A program made the position numbers and the translations under genes. Below the pieces are notes generated by a model that did no database searches, was not told the DNA's origin, and was given only the letters and a program-made list of their open reading frames with translations. From NCBI RefSeq assembly GCF_002021565.1, contig NZ_MSZX01000009.1:248717-312716 (forward strand): a DNA stretch of 64,000 nt. The letters run 5' to 3'. Shown here piece by piece: positions 52,599 to 61,253 of this stretch; positions within the stretch are counted from its first letter, which is position 1; every line of letters begins with the position of its first letter. Origin of the DNA: Paenibacillus selenitireducens. Its GTDB lineage: Bacteria; Bacillota; Bacilli; Paenibacillales; Paenibacillaceae.

Positions 52599-53234
52599 CT
52601 AGATACTCTTTTTCAAAATTTTACCCTTCGTACCTTTCACAAATCCGCAAGCATTGGCTTCGTCATAATCGATATGCATATACGTTTCGTAGTTCGGGCT
52701 GACCCGTACCATTACGTCGTCAAAGATTAGCGACCGATTACTCATGACCTTGACTTGTACGATTTCGCCATTCACCAGACCATATTTCTCCGCGTCTTCT
52801 GTCTTCACGTGGATATGGCGTTGTGCCGCGATCAGACCTTGATCCAATCGAATCATATGGGAACCGGATGCGATCACGATACCTGGGGTTCCATCCACTT
52901 TCCCGCTTTCTCTCACCGGCACGGGTACACCTAGTACGACGGCATCCGAATGCGAAACTTCAACCTGCGATTCCTTGCGTTCCGGTCCGAGTATAACGAC
53001 ATTGTGCAATGAGCCTTTAGGGCCGATCAGCGTGACGCGCTCCTTACATGCGTATTGTCCTGGCTGGGATAGATCGCGTGCTTTCGTTAATTGGTACCCT
53101 GTTCCGAACAAGGCATCAATGGCTTCACGATTCAAGTGAACATGCTTGCCTGACGCTTCGATTTCAATGTACGTCTCTTCTTGCACGCGTTTTATCACTT
53201 CATTCACGATGTTTTCTAGTAGTTGATTATCCAA
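52599..53234 (-). CDS. pduL: Phosphate propanoyl/acetyltransferase PduL (PTAC)
   Basis: 211-aa zinc enzyme that converts acetyl-CoA plus phosphate to acetyl-phosphate and CoA. Zinc and substrate motifs: IEASGKHVHLNREA, VEVSHSDAVVLG, AAQRHIHVKTEDA, YMHIDYDEANACGF. An N-terminal helix (DNQLLENIVNEVIKRVQEE) is a probable targeting peptide, placing it in the lumen. In Salmonella this job belongs to EutD; here PduL substitutes. A TTG at 53234 has GAGG 8 bases upstream and is preferred over the GTG at 53243. Confidence 0.88.
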   Translation of the reverse strand: MDNQLLENIVNEVIKRVQEETYIEIEASGKHVHLNREAIDALFGTGYQLTKARDLSQPGQYACKERVTLIGPKGSLHNVVILGPERKESQVEVSHSDAVVLGVPVPVRESGKVDGTPGIVIASGSHMIRLDQGLIAAQRHIHVKTEDAEKYGLVNGEIVQVKVMSNRSLIFDDVMVRVSPNYETYMHIDYDEANACGFVKGTKGKILKKSI

Positions 53235-53244
53235 TTTCTTCACC

Positions 53245-54036
53245 TCATGAGTTGTAGTGTCCTACACGAATTCGAAACATGATGATCCAGAATAACGATG
53301 AGAGACGGTTGAGCGTCTGGATGATATCTTCACGCTCCACGCTGCCATGTTCCTTTTTAAAGGCTTGGTAAGCTAATAATTCCGTTTCTCTCGTCGATGT
53401 GCGCAACGCATTTATGACAACAACCGCTTCGCCCATATCATAGCTGGGTTGAAAATGTTCCAATCCAAAATACTTCTTGGGAAAATGGGATTGTTCGCGC
53501 AATTCCTTAGGCGACATCCCTAGCAAATGAAAATCGTCTATGCTTTCACTGAGTACTTCACAGCGTACGATTTTCCGAACAAACAATAAGATCTCTTCCA
53601 AATCATCGACCAACTTGGCCATATTCAGCTTGGAGCAGCTAATCTGCGCCTCCAAAATTTTCGTTTCCAACGAATCCAACTTGCCACGAAAAATAATTCG
53701 TGGATGATCTTTAAAAACAAGCATGTTGCCATATAAATGGGTCATGTGCTCTGGCTTGTTCTCTAAAAAACCGCCGTACATCGTGCGATAACGTTTTTTT
53801 CCTTCTACGGGTTCCTGCTCACTGTCCAAATTTTTGGTAATTTGAAGCTTAACTTCCTTTTCAGGTGTCGGAGCATCAGGTGCTACCAGATAACGAAGCT
53901 CAATCTTATGATCGTTCAAGAAGCTTTTGGCCGACGGAGTCAGAATCACTCCTTTAGGAACTTCGTATACCTTTATATCTTTCAGTTCTTGATTTCTGAA
54001 CTGTTTGCGTAATTCGTTTTCAGTGATTACAGCCAT
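53245..54036 (-). CDS. eutT: Cob(I)alamin adenosyltransferase EutT
   Basis: 263-aa enzyme producing adenosylcobalamin, the cofactor of EutBC. EutT features: ITENELRKQF at the start, VYEVPKGVILTPSAKSFLND, KPEHMTHLYGNMLVFKDHPR, IIFRGKLDSLETKILEAQ. The HX11CCX2C metal motif of Salmonella EutT is absent, as there are no paired cysteines in that zone, so it may be a metal-independent version. Start at 54036, an ATG preceded by AAGGATG. Confidence 0.9.
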   Translation of the reverse strand: MAVITENELRKQFRNQELKDIKVYEVPKGVILTPSAKSFLNDHKIELRYLVAPDAPTPEKEVKLQITKNLDSEQEPVEGKKRYRTMYGGFLENKPEHMTHLYGNMLVFKDHPRIIFRGKLDSLETKILEAQISCSKLNMAKLVDDLEEILLFVRKIVRCEVLSESIDDFHLLGMSPKELREQSHFPKKYFGLEHFQPSYDMGEAVVVINALRTSTRETELLAYQAFKKEHGSVEREDIIQTLNRLSSLFWIIMFRIRVGHYNS

Positions 54037-54107
54037 GTTTTCACATCCTTCTACCCTCGGGAATGATCCGAGCCTCTCTGCAACATGCACCTAATCGACG
54101 GACAGTG

Positions 54108-54137
54108 AGATGGATGCGGTACACGCCGCATCCATCT
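54108..54137. repeat. Intercistronic stem-loop between eutM and eutT
   Basis: A perfect 12-bp stem (AGATGGATGCGG/CCGCATCCATCT) with a 6-base loop and no T tract. It probably acts as an RNA-stability or processing element that raises the level of upstream shell mRNA. Confidence 0.65.
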
Positions 54138-54164
54138 TGTCCTTAATCTCTGCCCTGAATGTTA

Positions 54165-54455
54165 TTATTCAGCTGATTTTGTCTTAGGAAGAATTGCATC
54201 TACTTCTGAATGTGGTCTTGGGATCACATGCACAGATAGCAATTCACCCACGCGCTCTGCCGCTGCCGCACCTGCGTCTGTTGCCGCTTTTACAGCACCT
54301 ACGTCGCCGCGAACCATAACTGTTACAAGACCAGCACCGATTTGCTCCTTGCCGATTAATGTAACGTTTGCTGCTTTCACCATTGCGTCTGCTGCTTCGA
54401 TTGCTCCAACTAAACCTTTTGTTTCTACCATTCCTAATGCGTTTGCGTTTGCCAT
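54165..54455 (-). CDS. eutM: Microcompartment shell protein EutM (BMC-H)
   Basis: 96-aa BMC-H hexamer forming the facets of the shell. Sequence [73 protein letters not shown] is canonical. AGGAGG before the ATG; followed by a stable hairpin, consistent with high expression. Confidence 0.95.
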   Translation of the reverse strand: MANANALGMVETKGLVGAIEAADAMVKAANVTLIGKEQIGAGLVTVMVRGDVGAVKAATDAGAAAAERVGELLSVHVIPRPHSEVDAILPKTKSAE

Positions 54456-54503
54456 TGTAAAATTCCTCCTAGGTATATGTTAATTTTTGGGGGTAAACGT
54501 TTT

Positions 54504-55967
54504 TTACATTTCTGCTAAAATTCTTTTGACAATCATGTTGATCAATTGCTCTGCATTGGCAGGATCGATCACTTCTTCTTTTGTTTGCGGTGCTTGTTCT
54601 ACTAAATCTTCCAGTTCCTTCAAGCCATAAGCCACTCTTCTGATATTCATCAAATTGAGCGGGCTAATGTTGTCGGATGTCGAGCTGCCACCTACTGCGC
54701 CACAACCAAGCGTCAATGCAGGAACCAGCGCAGTTGTTGCGCCGATGCCACCCAATGTGCCGGATGTGTTCACCAACAGACGGGATACCGGCTTCTTCAA
54801 TGCGAACTGACGAACGATTTCTTCATTTTCAGAGTGAATGACCATGGTATGCCCTGCGCCTTCACCATTCAGAATCTCGATACACCGTTCACAAGCCGCT
54901 TCCCAGCTATCTTCGGTATAGAACGCTAAGATAGGGGCTAGTTTCTCACGAGAATAAGGTACGTTATGACCAACACGAGTCTCTTCGGCCAATAATACGC
55001 GCGTGCCCGCTGGAATTTGGAGATTAGCCAGCTTTGCAATGTGATCCACGCTTTTTCCCACAATTTGCGGATTCATCGTGCCGTTAGCCCGCATGATGAA
55101 TTTGCCTAGTTGTGCAGCTTCTTCCGTAGACAAGAAATATCCGCCTTGTTTTTTGAACTCAGCAACGACCGCGTCCTTGCTGCACGCTTCTACGACAACC
55201 GATTGTTCTGAAGCGCAGATGGTGCCATTGTCGAATGTTTTGGAATCCATGATCCGTTTGACCGACAATGGAATATTAGCACTCTTCTCAATGAAGGCCG
55301 GACCATTACCGGGGCCTACACCAATTGCTGGTGTACCGGATGAATACGCAGCTTTAACCATTGCCGTTCCGCCAGTTGCTAGGATCAAAGCCACATCTTT
55401 ATGCTTCATTAATTGGTCGGTTCCTTGAATGGTCGGAACGGTCATCACAGCAATAGCTCCATCCGGGCATCCTGCTTGTTTTGCTGCTTCATTGATGACC
55501 TTCACCGTCTCCAAGATGCTTTTCAAAGCATTCGGATGCGGGGAAAATACGATGCTGTTCCCTGTCTTGAGCGCAATCAACGTTTTATAGATAACGGTTG
55601 ATGTCGGGTTCGTCGATGGAATCAATCCAGCAACGACACCGACTGGAACAGCTACTTCCATAATTTTGTTGACTTTGTCTTCCTTTAGGACGCCAACAGT
55701 TTTCATATCCTTCATTGATTCATATACTTGCTTTGAAGCAAATGCATTTTTGATGATTTTATCCTGCCAGCGACCAAATCCCGTTTCTTCATTGGCCATT
55801 TTCGCTAGCTTTTCGCGATGTTCGTAACCCGCATCGGCAATCGCTTTGACAATCTTATCGATTTGTTCCTGCGACATCTCTGCTAGTTTGGCTTGTGCCT
55901 CTTTTGCATTTTTAATCAGGTTACGGACTTCTTGAATGGATCTTAGGTCTTTATCCAATGCTTCCAT
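54504..55967 (-). CDS. eutE: CoA-acylating acetaldehyde dehydrogenase EutE
   Basis: 487-aa enzyme converting acetaldehyde, CoA and NAD+ to acetyl-CoA and NADH inside the compartment. Catalytic Cys251 lies in [10 protein letters not shown]; cofactor loop is [17 protein letters not shown]-terminal amphipathic helix ([18 protein letters not shown]) after a linker looks like an encapsulation peptide. AAGGAG 5 bases before the ATG. Confidence 0.93.
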   Translation of the reverse strand: MEALDKDLRSIQEVRNLIKNAKEAQAKLAEMSQEQIDKIVKAIADAGYEHREKLAKMANEETGFGRWQDKIIKNAFASKQVYESMKDMKTVGVLKEDKVNKIMEVAVPVGVVAGLIPSTNPTSTVIYKTLIALKTGNSIVFSPHPNALKSILETVKVINEAAKQAGCPDGAIAVMTVPTIQGTDQLMKHKDVALILATGGTAMVKAAYSSGTPAIGVGPGNGPAFIEKSANIPLSVKRIMDSKTFDNGTICASEQSVVVEACSKDAVVAEFKKQGGYFLSTEEAAQLGKFIMRANGTMNPQIVGKSVDHIAKLANLQIPAGTRVLLAEETRVGHNVPYSREKLAPILAFYTEDSWEAACERCIEILNGEGAGHTMVIHSENEEIVRQFALKKPVSRLLVNTSGTLGGIGATTALVPALTLGCGAVGGSSTSDNISPLNLMNIRRVAYGLKELEDLVEQAPQTKEEVIDPANAEQLINMIVKRILAEM

Positions 55968-55993
55968 CTATACTCCTTCTCTCCATTATGTTT

Positions 55994-56686
55994 TTACATA
56001 CGTGCTTTTTTGGTATTCGAGGTGCGATTTGTTGGTTTGGCAACAGGTTTCCTGCTTTTCATGCCAGATGTTGCATTCGGCGATCCTGCCTGTTCCTGGG
56101 CCTGCTCCTTCGGCAAATCAAAGGCTATGATTTGACTGGTGCTTTTGTTAACGGCTTGCACAGGCATCTCGGATACGTCAGCCACAGGCTGATCGACGCT
56201 GATTTCTCCAACATCGGACTTCGCTGTATCTTTTTCTTTGCATACAGCGTCAGCTTTCTCTTCTACAGAATCAGCTTCCACTTCTATAGCATCGTCTTTC
56301 ACATCAACGCTATCTGCATTCGCGCCATAGGAGTCTTTTGGTACCGCCACTTCTGCTGCTTCTGCTGTTTCTTCTGCGGTTTCTTCTGCTTCTGCTTCAA
56401 CGTCATCGTTCATCGAATTGTTCACGATAGACGCCGTCTCCTCGTGCACTCTGGCAATCACGTGACGAGCCCACAGAACGTTCATCTGTGCTGCTGTTTC
56501 TGCACCCGCCTCCACAGCAGCCTGCACCGCGCCAACATCGCCTGTTATTTTGACGGTGACTAATCCGCCGTTAATGATTTCCAGGCCAACACATGTAACA
56601 CTTGCCGTCTTCAAGGCAGCATCTGCTGCGGCAATTGCCCCCAGATACCCTTTAACTTCAACAAGGCCTAACGCTTTATTTTTCAT
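55994..56686 (-). CDS. BMC-H shell protein with long acidic-basic C-terminal tail
   Basis: About 230 aa. Residues 1-92 form one canonical BMC-H domain (ALGLVEVKGYLGAIAAADAA, VTCVGLEIINGGLVTVKITG, DVGAVQAAVEAGAETAAQ). A tail of about 140 residues follows. It is first highly acidic (DDVEAEAEETAEETAEAAEV and several DSVDVKDDAIEVEADSVEE-type stretches), then turns strongly basic at the end (MKSRKPVAKPTNRTSNTKKA). It occupies the eutK-like position beside eutL. Salmonella EutK also has a C-terminal extension, but a folded helical one; this one looks disordered. The ATG at 56686 has AAGG 9 bases upstream. Confidence 0.82.
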   Translation of the reverse strand: MKNKALGLVEVKGYLGAIAAADAALKTASVTCVGLEIINGGLVTVKITGDVGAVQAAVEAGAETAAQMNVLWARHVIARVHEETASIVNNSMNDDVEAEAEETAEETAEAAEVAVPKDSYGANADSVDVKDDAIEVEADSVEEKADAVCKEKDTAKSDVGEISVDQPVADVSEMPVQAVNKSTSQIIAFDLPKEQAQEQAGSPNATSGMKSRKPVAKPTNRTSNTKKARM

Positions 56687-56697
56687 AGCCATCTACC

Positions 56698-57351
56698 TTA
56701 ATAACTCGTCGGGTTATCTGCGACGAATTGTACGGCATCGGCAAATGCATCACATGCAGCCTGGCAAGCAGACTGGCTGCCCGTCAATAAGGCGCCGGCA
56801 AAGTTCGTTTCAGATGGTGGGCCAAAGAACGCGGCAACGGTAACATCGGCAGCCTTTAATGCAGAATCCAGCGCATACATCGCTTCAAGTGGCGGGGCAA
56901 TGAGATAGGCAAGCGCTTCTCCTTCTCTGATGCCTGCCGTCTGAGACAAATAACTGCCTGAACGAGAGACACAATGAGCAAAATAAGTGATGCTGTTATC
57001 TTCATTGGCACTTACAAAATGCGCTCCGTTCTCGATGTAATCCACAGCTGCATTTAGTCCGCTGCGTACATCCGCGGGGTTTGGCCCGGCCAAAATCCCG
57101 ATAACTTCACCCGCCAATTTTGTGGAAGCATTGCCTGCTCCGGCATACATACTTCTTGCGTACACAACATCCACGTCAACCATTTTGGTAGCTTCGTCCA
57201 GAGCTGTATAGGTGACATCATCACAGTCAGCAGTAATGATTCCCAAGCTTTTATGGTGCGGTTTTAGATCCAGCTTCGCCGCCATATCCGGACTTACATT
57301 GGAAATGAGCTTTACGCCCAATACGTTTGCATGAATCGGTTCGTTTCTCAT
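56698..57351 (-). CDS. eutL: Tandem-BMC shell protein EutL (BMC-T)
   Basis: 217-aa trimeric shell protein whose gated central pore controls passage of ethanolamine or cofactors. Typical features: VLGVKLISNVSPDMAAKLDL, LGIITADCDDVTYTALDEAT, YARSMYAGAGNASTKLAGEV, PPSETNFAGALLTGSQSACQ. AAGGAGG 5 bases upstream of the ATG. Confidence 0.94.
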   Translation of the reverse strand: MRNEPIHANVLGVKLISNVSPDMAAKLDLKPHHKSLGIITADCDDVTYTALDEATKMVDVDVVYARSMYAGAGNASTKLAGEVIGILAGPNPADVRSGLNAAVDYIENGAHFVSANEDNSITYFAHCVSRSGSYLSQTAGIREGEALAYLIAPPLEAMYALDSALKAADVTVAAFFGPPSETNFAGALLTGSQSACQAACDAFADAVQFVADNPTSY

Positions 57352-57369
57352 ACGGGCCTCCTTGCGTTC

Positions 57370-58278
57370 CTATAGTTTCAAATCAATACCCGATGCTTTT
57401 CGGTCAATCATCGTCTTAATCAACTCAGCGATATGTGCTCCCGCTTCAACCGCTGGCGTTCCGCCGGAGTGAATGTTGGAAATAACCGTCCGTCTCGCTT
57501 CCGGCATCCCTACAGTAGGCTTGTAAGCGATATAAGCACTCATCGATTCAGCCGTGACAAGACCCGGCCGTTCTCCTACCAATAGACAGACAACATCTGC
57601 TTCTGTTGCTTCTCCGACCATATCCATGGAAGGAACGCGGCAATGCTTGACGAACAAAATATTTCCAACCTCAATGCCGTACATCTTAAGTCCTTGTGCA
57701 ATGGCCGGCACGATATCGCGTAGATTGGCTTCAATGGCGGCGGAGCTTAATCCATCTCCGACCATGATCTGCACCTTAGCCTTATTGGTGGTATGCTTCT
57801 TCATATATTCGATCGTGTCAGAGGAGAATTGACGACCCAGGTCTGGGCGTGTAATGTATTCATCCTTGTCACGGCACATCGTCTCTACCGCCACCAAATT
57901 CATTTCTTTTACAAAATCCTCGGACACGTAAGAGAACACGGCATCCTGCGCAGCAGCATGGTCAGCACGGAAACGCAGTGACGTAAATGTTTTATAGCGC
58001 GGTCCTGCACGCCACACCCCAAGCCGAGCCGGTGTCTTTTCTTTCATTTTCAGATAACCTTCGCGATCCTCGGGATCCGGAACTAGCAACAGCTTGCGAA
58101 GATCAACCTCCGTAATGTCATCCAGACATTCGCCGCTATCCTCTACTACTTCTGGTTCCGTAGGCCGATTCGTCTGGGCAGGCTCGGTAAGAACCGACTC
58201 CGTTGCTTCCTCTGATTTGTTTCCTACCATCTCCATGAGAATGGATTCAATCATCGATTTCAGGTCTTTCTCTTCCAT
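57370..58278 (-). CDS. eutC: Ethanolamine ammonia-lyase small subunit EutC
   Basis: 302-aa small subunit of the adenosylcobalamin-dependent lyase (ethanolamine to acetaldehyde plus ammonia). N-terminal helix [16 protein letters not shown] is a probable targeting sequence, followed by an acidic linker. The cobalamin-binding core includes [64 protein letters not shown] 8 bases before the ATG. Confidence 0.95.
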   Translation of the reverse strand: MEEKDLKSMIESILMEMVGNKSEEATESVLTEPAQTNRPTEPEVVEDSGECLDDITEVDLRKLLLVPDPEDREGYLKMKEKTPARLGVWRAGPRYKTFTSLRFRADHAAAQDAVFSYVSEDFVKEMNLVAVETMCRDKDEYITRPDLGRQFSSDTIEYMKKHTTNKAKVQIMVGDGLSSAAIEANLRDIVPAIAQGLKMYGIEVGNILFVKHCRVPSMDMVGEATEADVVCLLVGERPGLVTAESMSAYIAYKPTVGMPEARRTVISNIHSGGTPAVEAGAHIAELIKTMIDRKASGIDLKL

Positions 58279-58296
58279 ATGAGCTTCCTCCCTTCC

Positions 58297-59661
58297 TTAC
58301 TTGAGAAACACAGATGCGTCTCCGGCTTTTTTAGTCAACTTGCCATTTTCAATGAATCCCATTTTCTCCATCCATTGTTCGAACTCCCGAATCGGACGAA
58401 GACCCAACAATTCACGCAGCGTTGCAGTCTCGTGATATCCAGTCGTTTGATAATTCAACATGACATCGTCGCCATGTGGAATACCCATGAAGAAGTTGCA
58501 TCCTGCTGTGGACAGCAATACCGCCAGATTTTCCAGATCGTTCTGGTCAGCTTTCATATGATTGGTGTAACAAGCGTCGCATCCCATGGAAATGCCCGAT
58601 AATTTACCCATGAAATGATCTTCCAATCCGGCACGAACCACTTGCTTCGCATCATACAGATACTCAGGACCGATGAAACCAACCACGGTATTCACGAGGA
58701 ACGGGTTATATTTCTTAGCAAATCCGTAGCAACGTGCTTCCATCGTTACTTGGTCGATCCCGTGATGGGCTTCGGAAGACAATTCGGAGCCTTGACCCGT
58801 CTCGAAATACATGACATCAGGACCTGCTACCTGTCCGTATTGCAGCACGAGCTGCTGAGCTTCCGCGATCGTGGCAGCATTGAATCCAAAGGCTTCATTC
58901 CCCTTCTGTGAGCCTGCGATCGATTGGAAAATCAAGCCTGTTGGCGCTCCCCGCTTCACAGCTTCCATCTGTGTCGTGACATGCGCCAGGACACAAGTTT
59001 GTGTTGGAATCTCCCATTTTTGTCTGAACTCTTCGAACCGTTTCAGGACACGCGTGACACTTTCCACGGAATCATCCACCGGGTTGAGTCCGAGTACCGC
59101 ATCCCCGATACCAAAGGTCAAGCCTTCCATCAGAGAAGCCATGATGCCATCAGGATCATCTGTCGGGTGATTCGGCTGTAGACGAGCCGATAATGTACCT
59201 CGTCGACCGATCGTCGTGTTGGCAGTTGCCGTAATACTGATCTTACTTGCCCCATACATCAGATCGAGATTGGACATAAGCTTGGCCACGGCCGCAACCA
59301 TCTCGGCGGTAAGTCCACGGGACACGCGCTTGATGTCCGATTCGGTCGTGTTATCATCCAAAATCCACTCGCGCAACTCTTCAACAGTCCAGTTTTTGAT
59401 CTCACTATAGATAAGTTCATTGACCTGATCTTGAATAATGCGAGTAACTTCATCCTGTTCATAAGGAACCGCTGGATTGTTGCGTAAATCTGACAGTTTA
59501 ATCTGAGACAGGACCACCTTAGCGGCTACGCGCTCTTCAGACGATTCAGCTGCCAGTCCGGCAAGCTTGTCCCCCGATTTTTCTTCATTTGCTTTTGCCA
59601 TGACTTCCATCAGCGTCTGAAATTGATAGGTTCGACCAAACAATTTGGTTTTTAAAATCAC
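58297..59661 (-). CDS. eutB: Ethanolamine ammonia-lyase large subunit EutB
   Basis: 454-aa TIM-barrel subunit that binds ethanolamine and, together with EutC, adenosylcobalamin. Landmarks: GDKLAGLAAESSEERVAAK, SARLQPNHPTDDPDGIMAS, GLTFGIGDAVLGLNPVDDS, GSQKGNEAFGFNA, YFETGQGSELSSEAHHGIDQ, CDACYTNHMKADQND. Starts with GTG at 59661, AAAGGAGG 7 bases upstream. Confidence 0.96.
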   Translation of the reverse strand: MILKTKLFGRTYQFQTLMEVMAKANEEKSGDKLAGLAAESSEERVAAKVVLSQIKLSDLRNNPAVPYEQDEVTRIIQDQVNELIYSEIKNWTVEELREWILDDNTTESDIKRVSRGLTAEMVAAVAKLMSNLDLMYGASKISITATANTTIGRRGTLSARLQPNHPTDDPDGIMASLMEGLTFGIGDAVLGLNPVDDSVESVTRVLKRFEEFRQKWEIPTQTCVLAHVTTQMEAVKRGAPTGLIFQSIAGSQKGNEAFGFNAATIAEAQQLVLQYGQVAGPDVMYFETGQGSELSSEAHHGIDQVTMEARCYGFAKKYNPFLVNTVVGFIGPEYLYDAKQVVRAGLEDHFMGKLSGISMGCDACYTNHMKADQNDLENLAVLLSTAGCNFFMGIPHGDDVMLNYQTTGYHETATLRELLGLRPIREFEQWMEKMGFIENGKLTKKAGDASVFLK

Positions 59662-59690
59662 AAAAGCTCCTCCTTTCGAGCACCACTTTA

Positions 59691-61121
59691 TTAGTTAAAT
59701 ACAAGCGTTTTAATGACGACGGGCAATACCTTACCGCCCGCGATCGGCTTGCCGATGTCAATATAGTCGCCGTTGTCTACGTGCACACTATCGATGCAGA
59801 CAACATCTTTCTTATAGTCAAGCCGTGCATACAACGTCTGTCCTAGCACCTTGGCCATATCGTGACGAACGATCACGATGAGCGGATACTCTTTTTCAAG
59901 CAACTCTGCCATTCCTTTGTGTAGCCCATTGGCATACTTCTGCACCTCCTGGAAGCTGGGATTCTTTTTCCCTTCCAGTGCAATCGCCACTTTCTGCAAA
60001 TCATTATTCAGCTTAAACCAGTTCAATTTGTCAGAAATAGCGCTTGCTAGCACCTCAGCGCTTCCCGATTCGTCCGCCATTGAGAGCTTCAGAATCGGAA
60101 TATTCTTGATCGGAAAGCTCTTCTCCGTATAGGTTATCGTGCTCCCGCTGATCTCTGTCGTATGGGAACCGGCACCCACGACGGTAGCTCGAATCGTTTC
60201 CACCGCTGTTGCCACCGTCATGAGCTGCGTCATGGAAGACGAAGCAATGGCTCTTCCTAACAAAATCCCGATATCTCCAAACTGGAAAACATCGTCCACT
60301 GAATCTTGGTAAATGTAGTCAGCGACCCCTCCGGAGAAGGAAATGCACGGAATGGCGCGATCCAGCTTCAGCCCTTTGTTCGTGACGATGATGTCATAGA
60401 AGTCGCCTGGCGGTCGGAGTCCGACGCTCTCTTCGAGCAGCGCAACCATTTCCTGAAGGATAGGCTCAAGATCGGTCGGTGTTACCTTCTGCCCGAGTGT
60501 CAACGGAATATCTCTGCGCGCAATGAGCTGTTTGATTTTAGGTGCGATATAGGTAATCTCTCGTGTCACCTGATCTACCCTAATCAGACGACCTCCAATG
60601 TCGAGACATCCTGTATCCAGTAATTCGCCGCTAGAGAACAATGCCAAATTGCTCGTACCGCCTCCAATGTCGATGTTCACAATGGAAGTCGAATGTTCCT
60701 TGGAGTACGTATGGGCTCCGGCACCTTTGGCAGCAATGATGCTTTCCAGGTCTGGACCGGCTGTCGCAACCACAAAATCTCCGGCAAATCCGCTTAACGA
60801 CAGCAGAACTTCATTGGCGTTATCTTTTCGAGCCGTCTCACCCGTAATAATAACGGCACCTGTTTGAATCTCTTCTTTGCGAATGCCGGCTTTGCGGTAC
60901 TGCTCTTGCACGAATGTCTGGATTTCCCCAACATCAATCCGGTTATCCTCAAGTACGGGCGTGAAGCAAATATCACTTCGATAGACCACTTCTTTATCTG
61001 TTATGACGAGACGCGGCACCGAAAAAGAGGAAGCCATATTCTGAATATGCAACTTGGACAGCACGAGTTGGGTCGTAGATGTCCCCATATCGATGCCAAC
61101 ACTAAGTAGTTCTTCGTTCAT
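59691..61121 (-). CDS. eutA: Ethanolamine ammonia-lyase reactivating factor EutA
   Basis: 476-aa actin-fold ATPase that exchanges damaged cobalamin from EutBC. ATP-site features: SVGIDMGTSTTQLVLSKL near the start, IVNIDIGGGTSNLALFSSG, and VVGAGSHTTEISGSTI late. First gene after the ANTAR terminator, so its expression and that of everything downstream depends on EutV. Start at 61121, with GGAGG 8 bases upstream. Confidence 0.94.
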   Translation of the reverse strand: MNEELLSVGIDMGTSTTQLVLSKLHIQNMASSFSVPRLVITDKEVVYRSDICFTPVLEDNRIDVGEIQTFVQEQYRKAGIRKEEIQTGAVIITGETARKDNANEVLLSLSGFAGDFVVATAGPDLESIIAAKGAGAHTYSKEHSTSIVNIDIGGGTSNLALFSSGELLDTGCLDIGGRLIRVDQVTREITYIAPKIKQLIARRDIPLTLGQKVTPTDLEPILQEMVALLEESVGLRPPGDFYDIIVTNKGLKLDRAIPCISFSGGVADYIYQDSVDDVFQFGDIGILLGRAIASSSMTQLMTVATAVETIRATVVGAGSHTTEISGSTITYTEKSFPIKNIPILKLSMADESGSAEVLASAISDKLNWFKLNNDLQKVAIALEGKKNPSFQEVQKYANGLHKGMAELLEKEYPLIVIVRHDMAKVLGQTLYARLDYKKDVVCIDSVHVDNGDYIDIGKPIAGGKVLPVVIKTLVFN

Positions 61122-61160
61122 TTCACACACCTCCACTCCATGAATACTTTCATGTAAACA

Positions 61161-61246
61161 AAAAGGCTTAAAGTTATGTAAACTCCCGATTTACAGGAAT
61201 TTATAACCTTAAGCCTCATTGCTTACATGACTACTTCTTTGTAGCC
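61161..61246 (-). promoter_or_regulatory. ANTAR (EutV) dual-hairpin antiterminator and terminator upstream of eutA
   Basis: Minus strand, in order. P1 (61229-61246) is GGCTAC / AAAGAA loop / GTAGTC. P2 (61210-61225) is TAAGC / AATGAG loop / GCTTA. Both hexaloops have A at position 1 and G at position 4, as ANTAR proteins require. The 3' arm of P2 forms the start of a terminator (GGCTTAAGGTTAT paired with ATAACTTTAAGCC, 61165-61215) followed by T-rich sequence. Phosphorylated EutV bound to P1-P2 would block the terminator. Confidence 0.88.
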
Positions 61247-61253
61247 CGATTAT

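Noticed and set aside
54490-54507. cre-like half palindrome AAACGTTTAC between eutE and eutM
   Set aside because: Only one half matches the consensus and the site lies inside the operon, with no promoter nearby.
55958-56563. Long plus-strand frame rich in Phe and Cys opposite the tailed BMC gene
   Set aside because: It is the mirror of the Glu/Ala-rich tail codons; no ribosome binding site, no homology, and the minus-strand gene is well supported.
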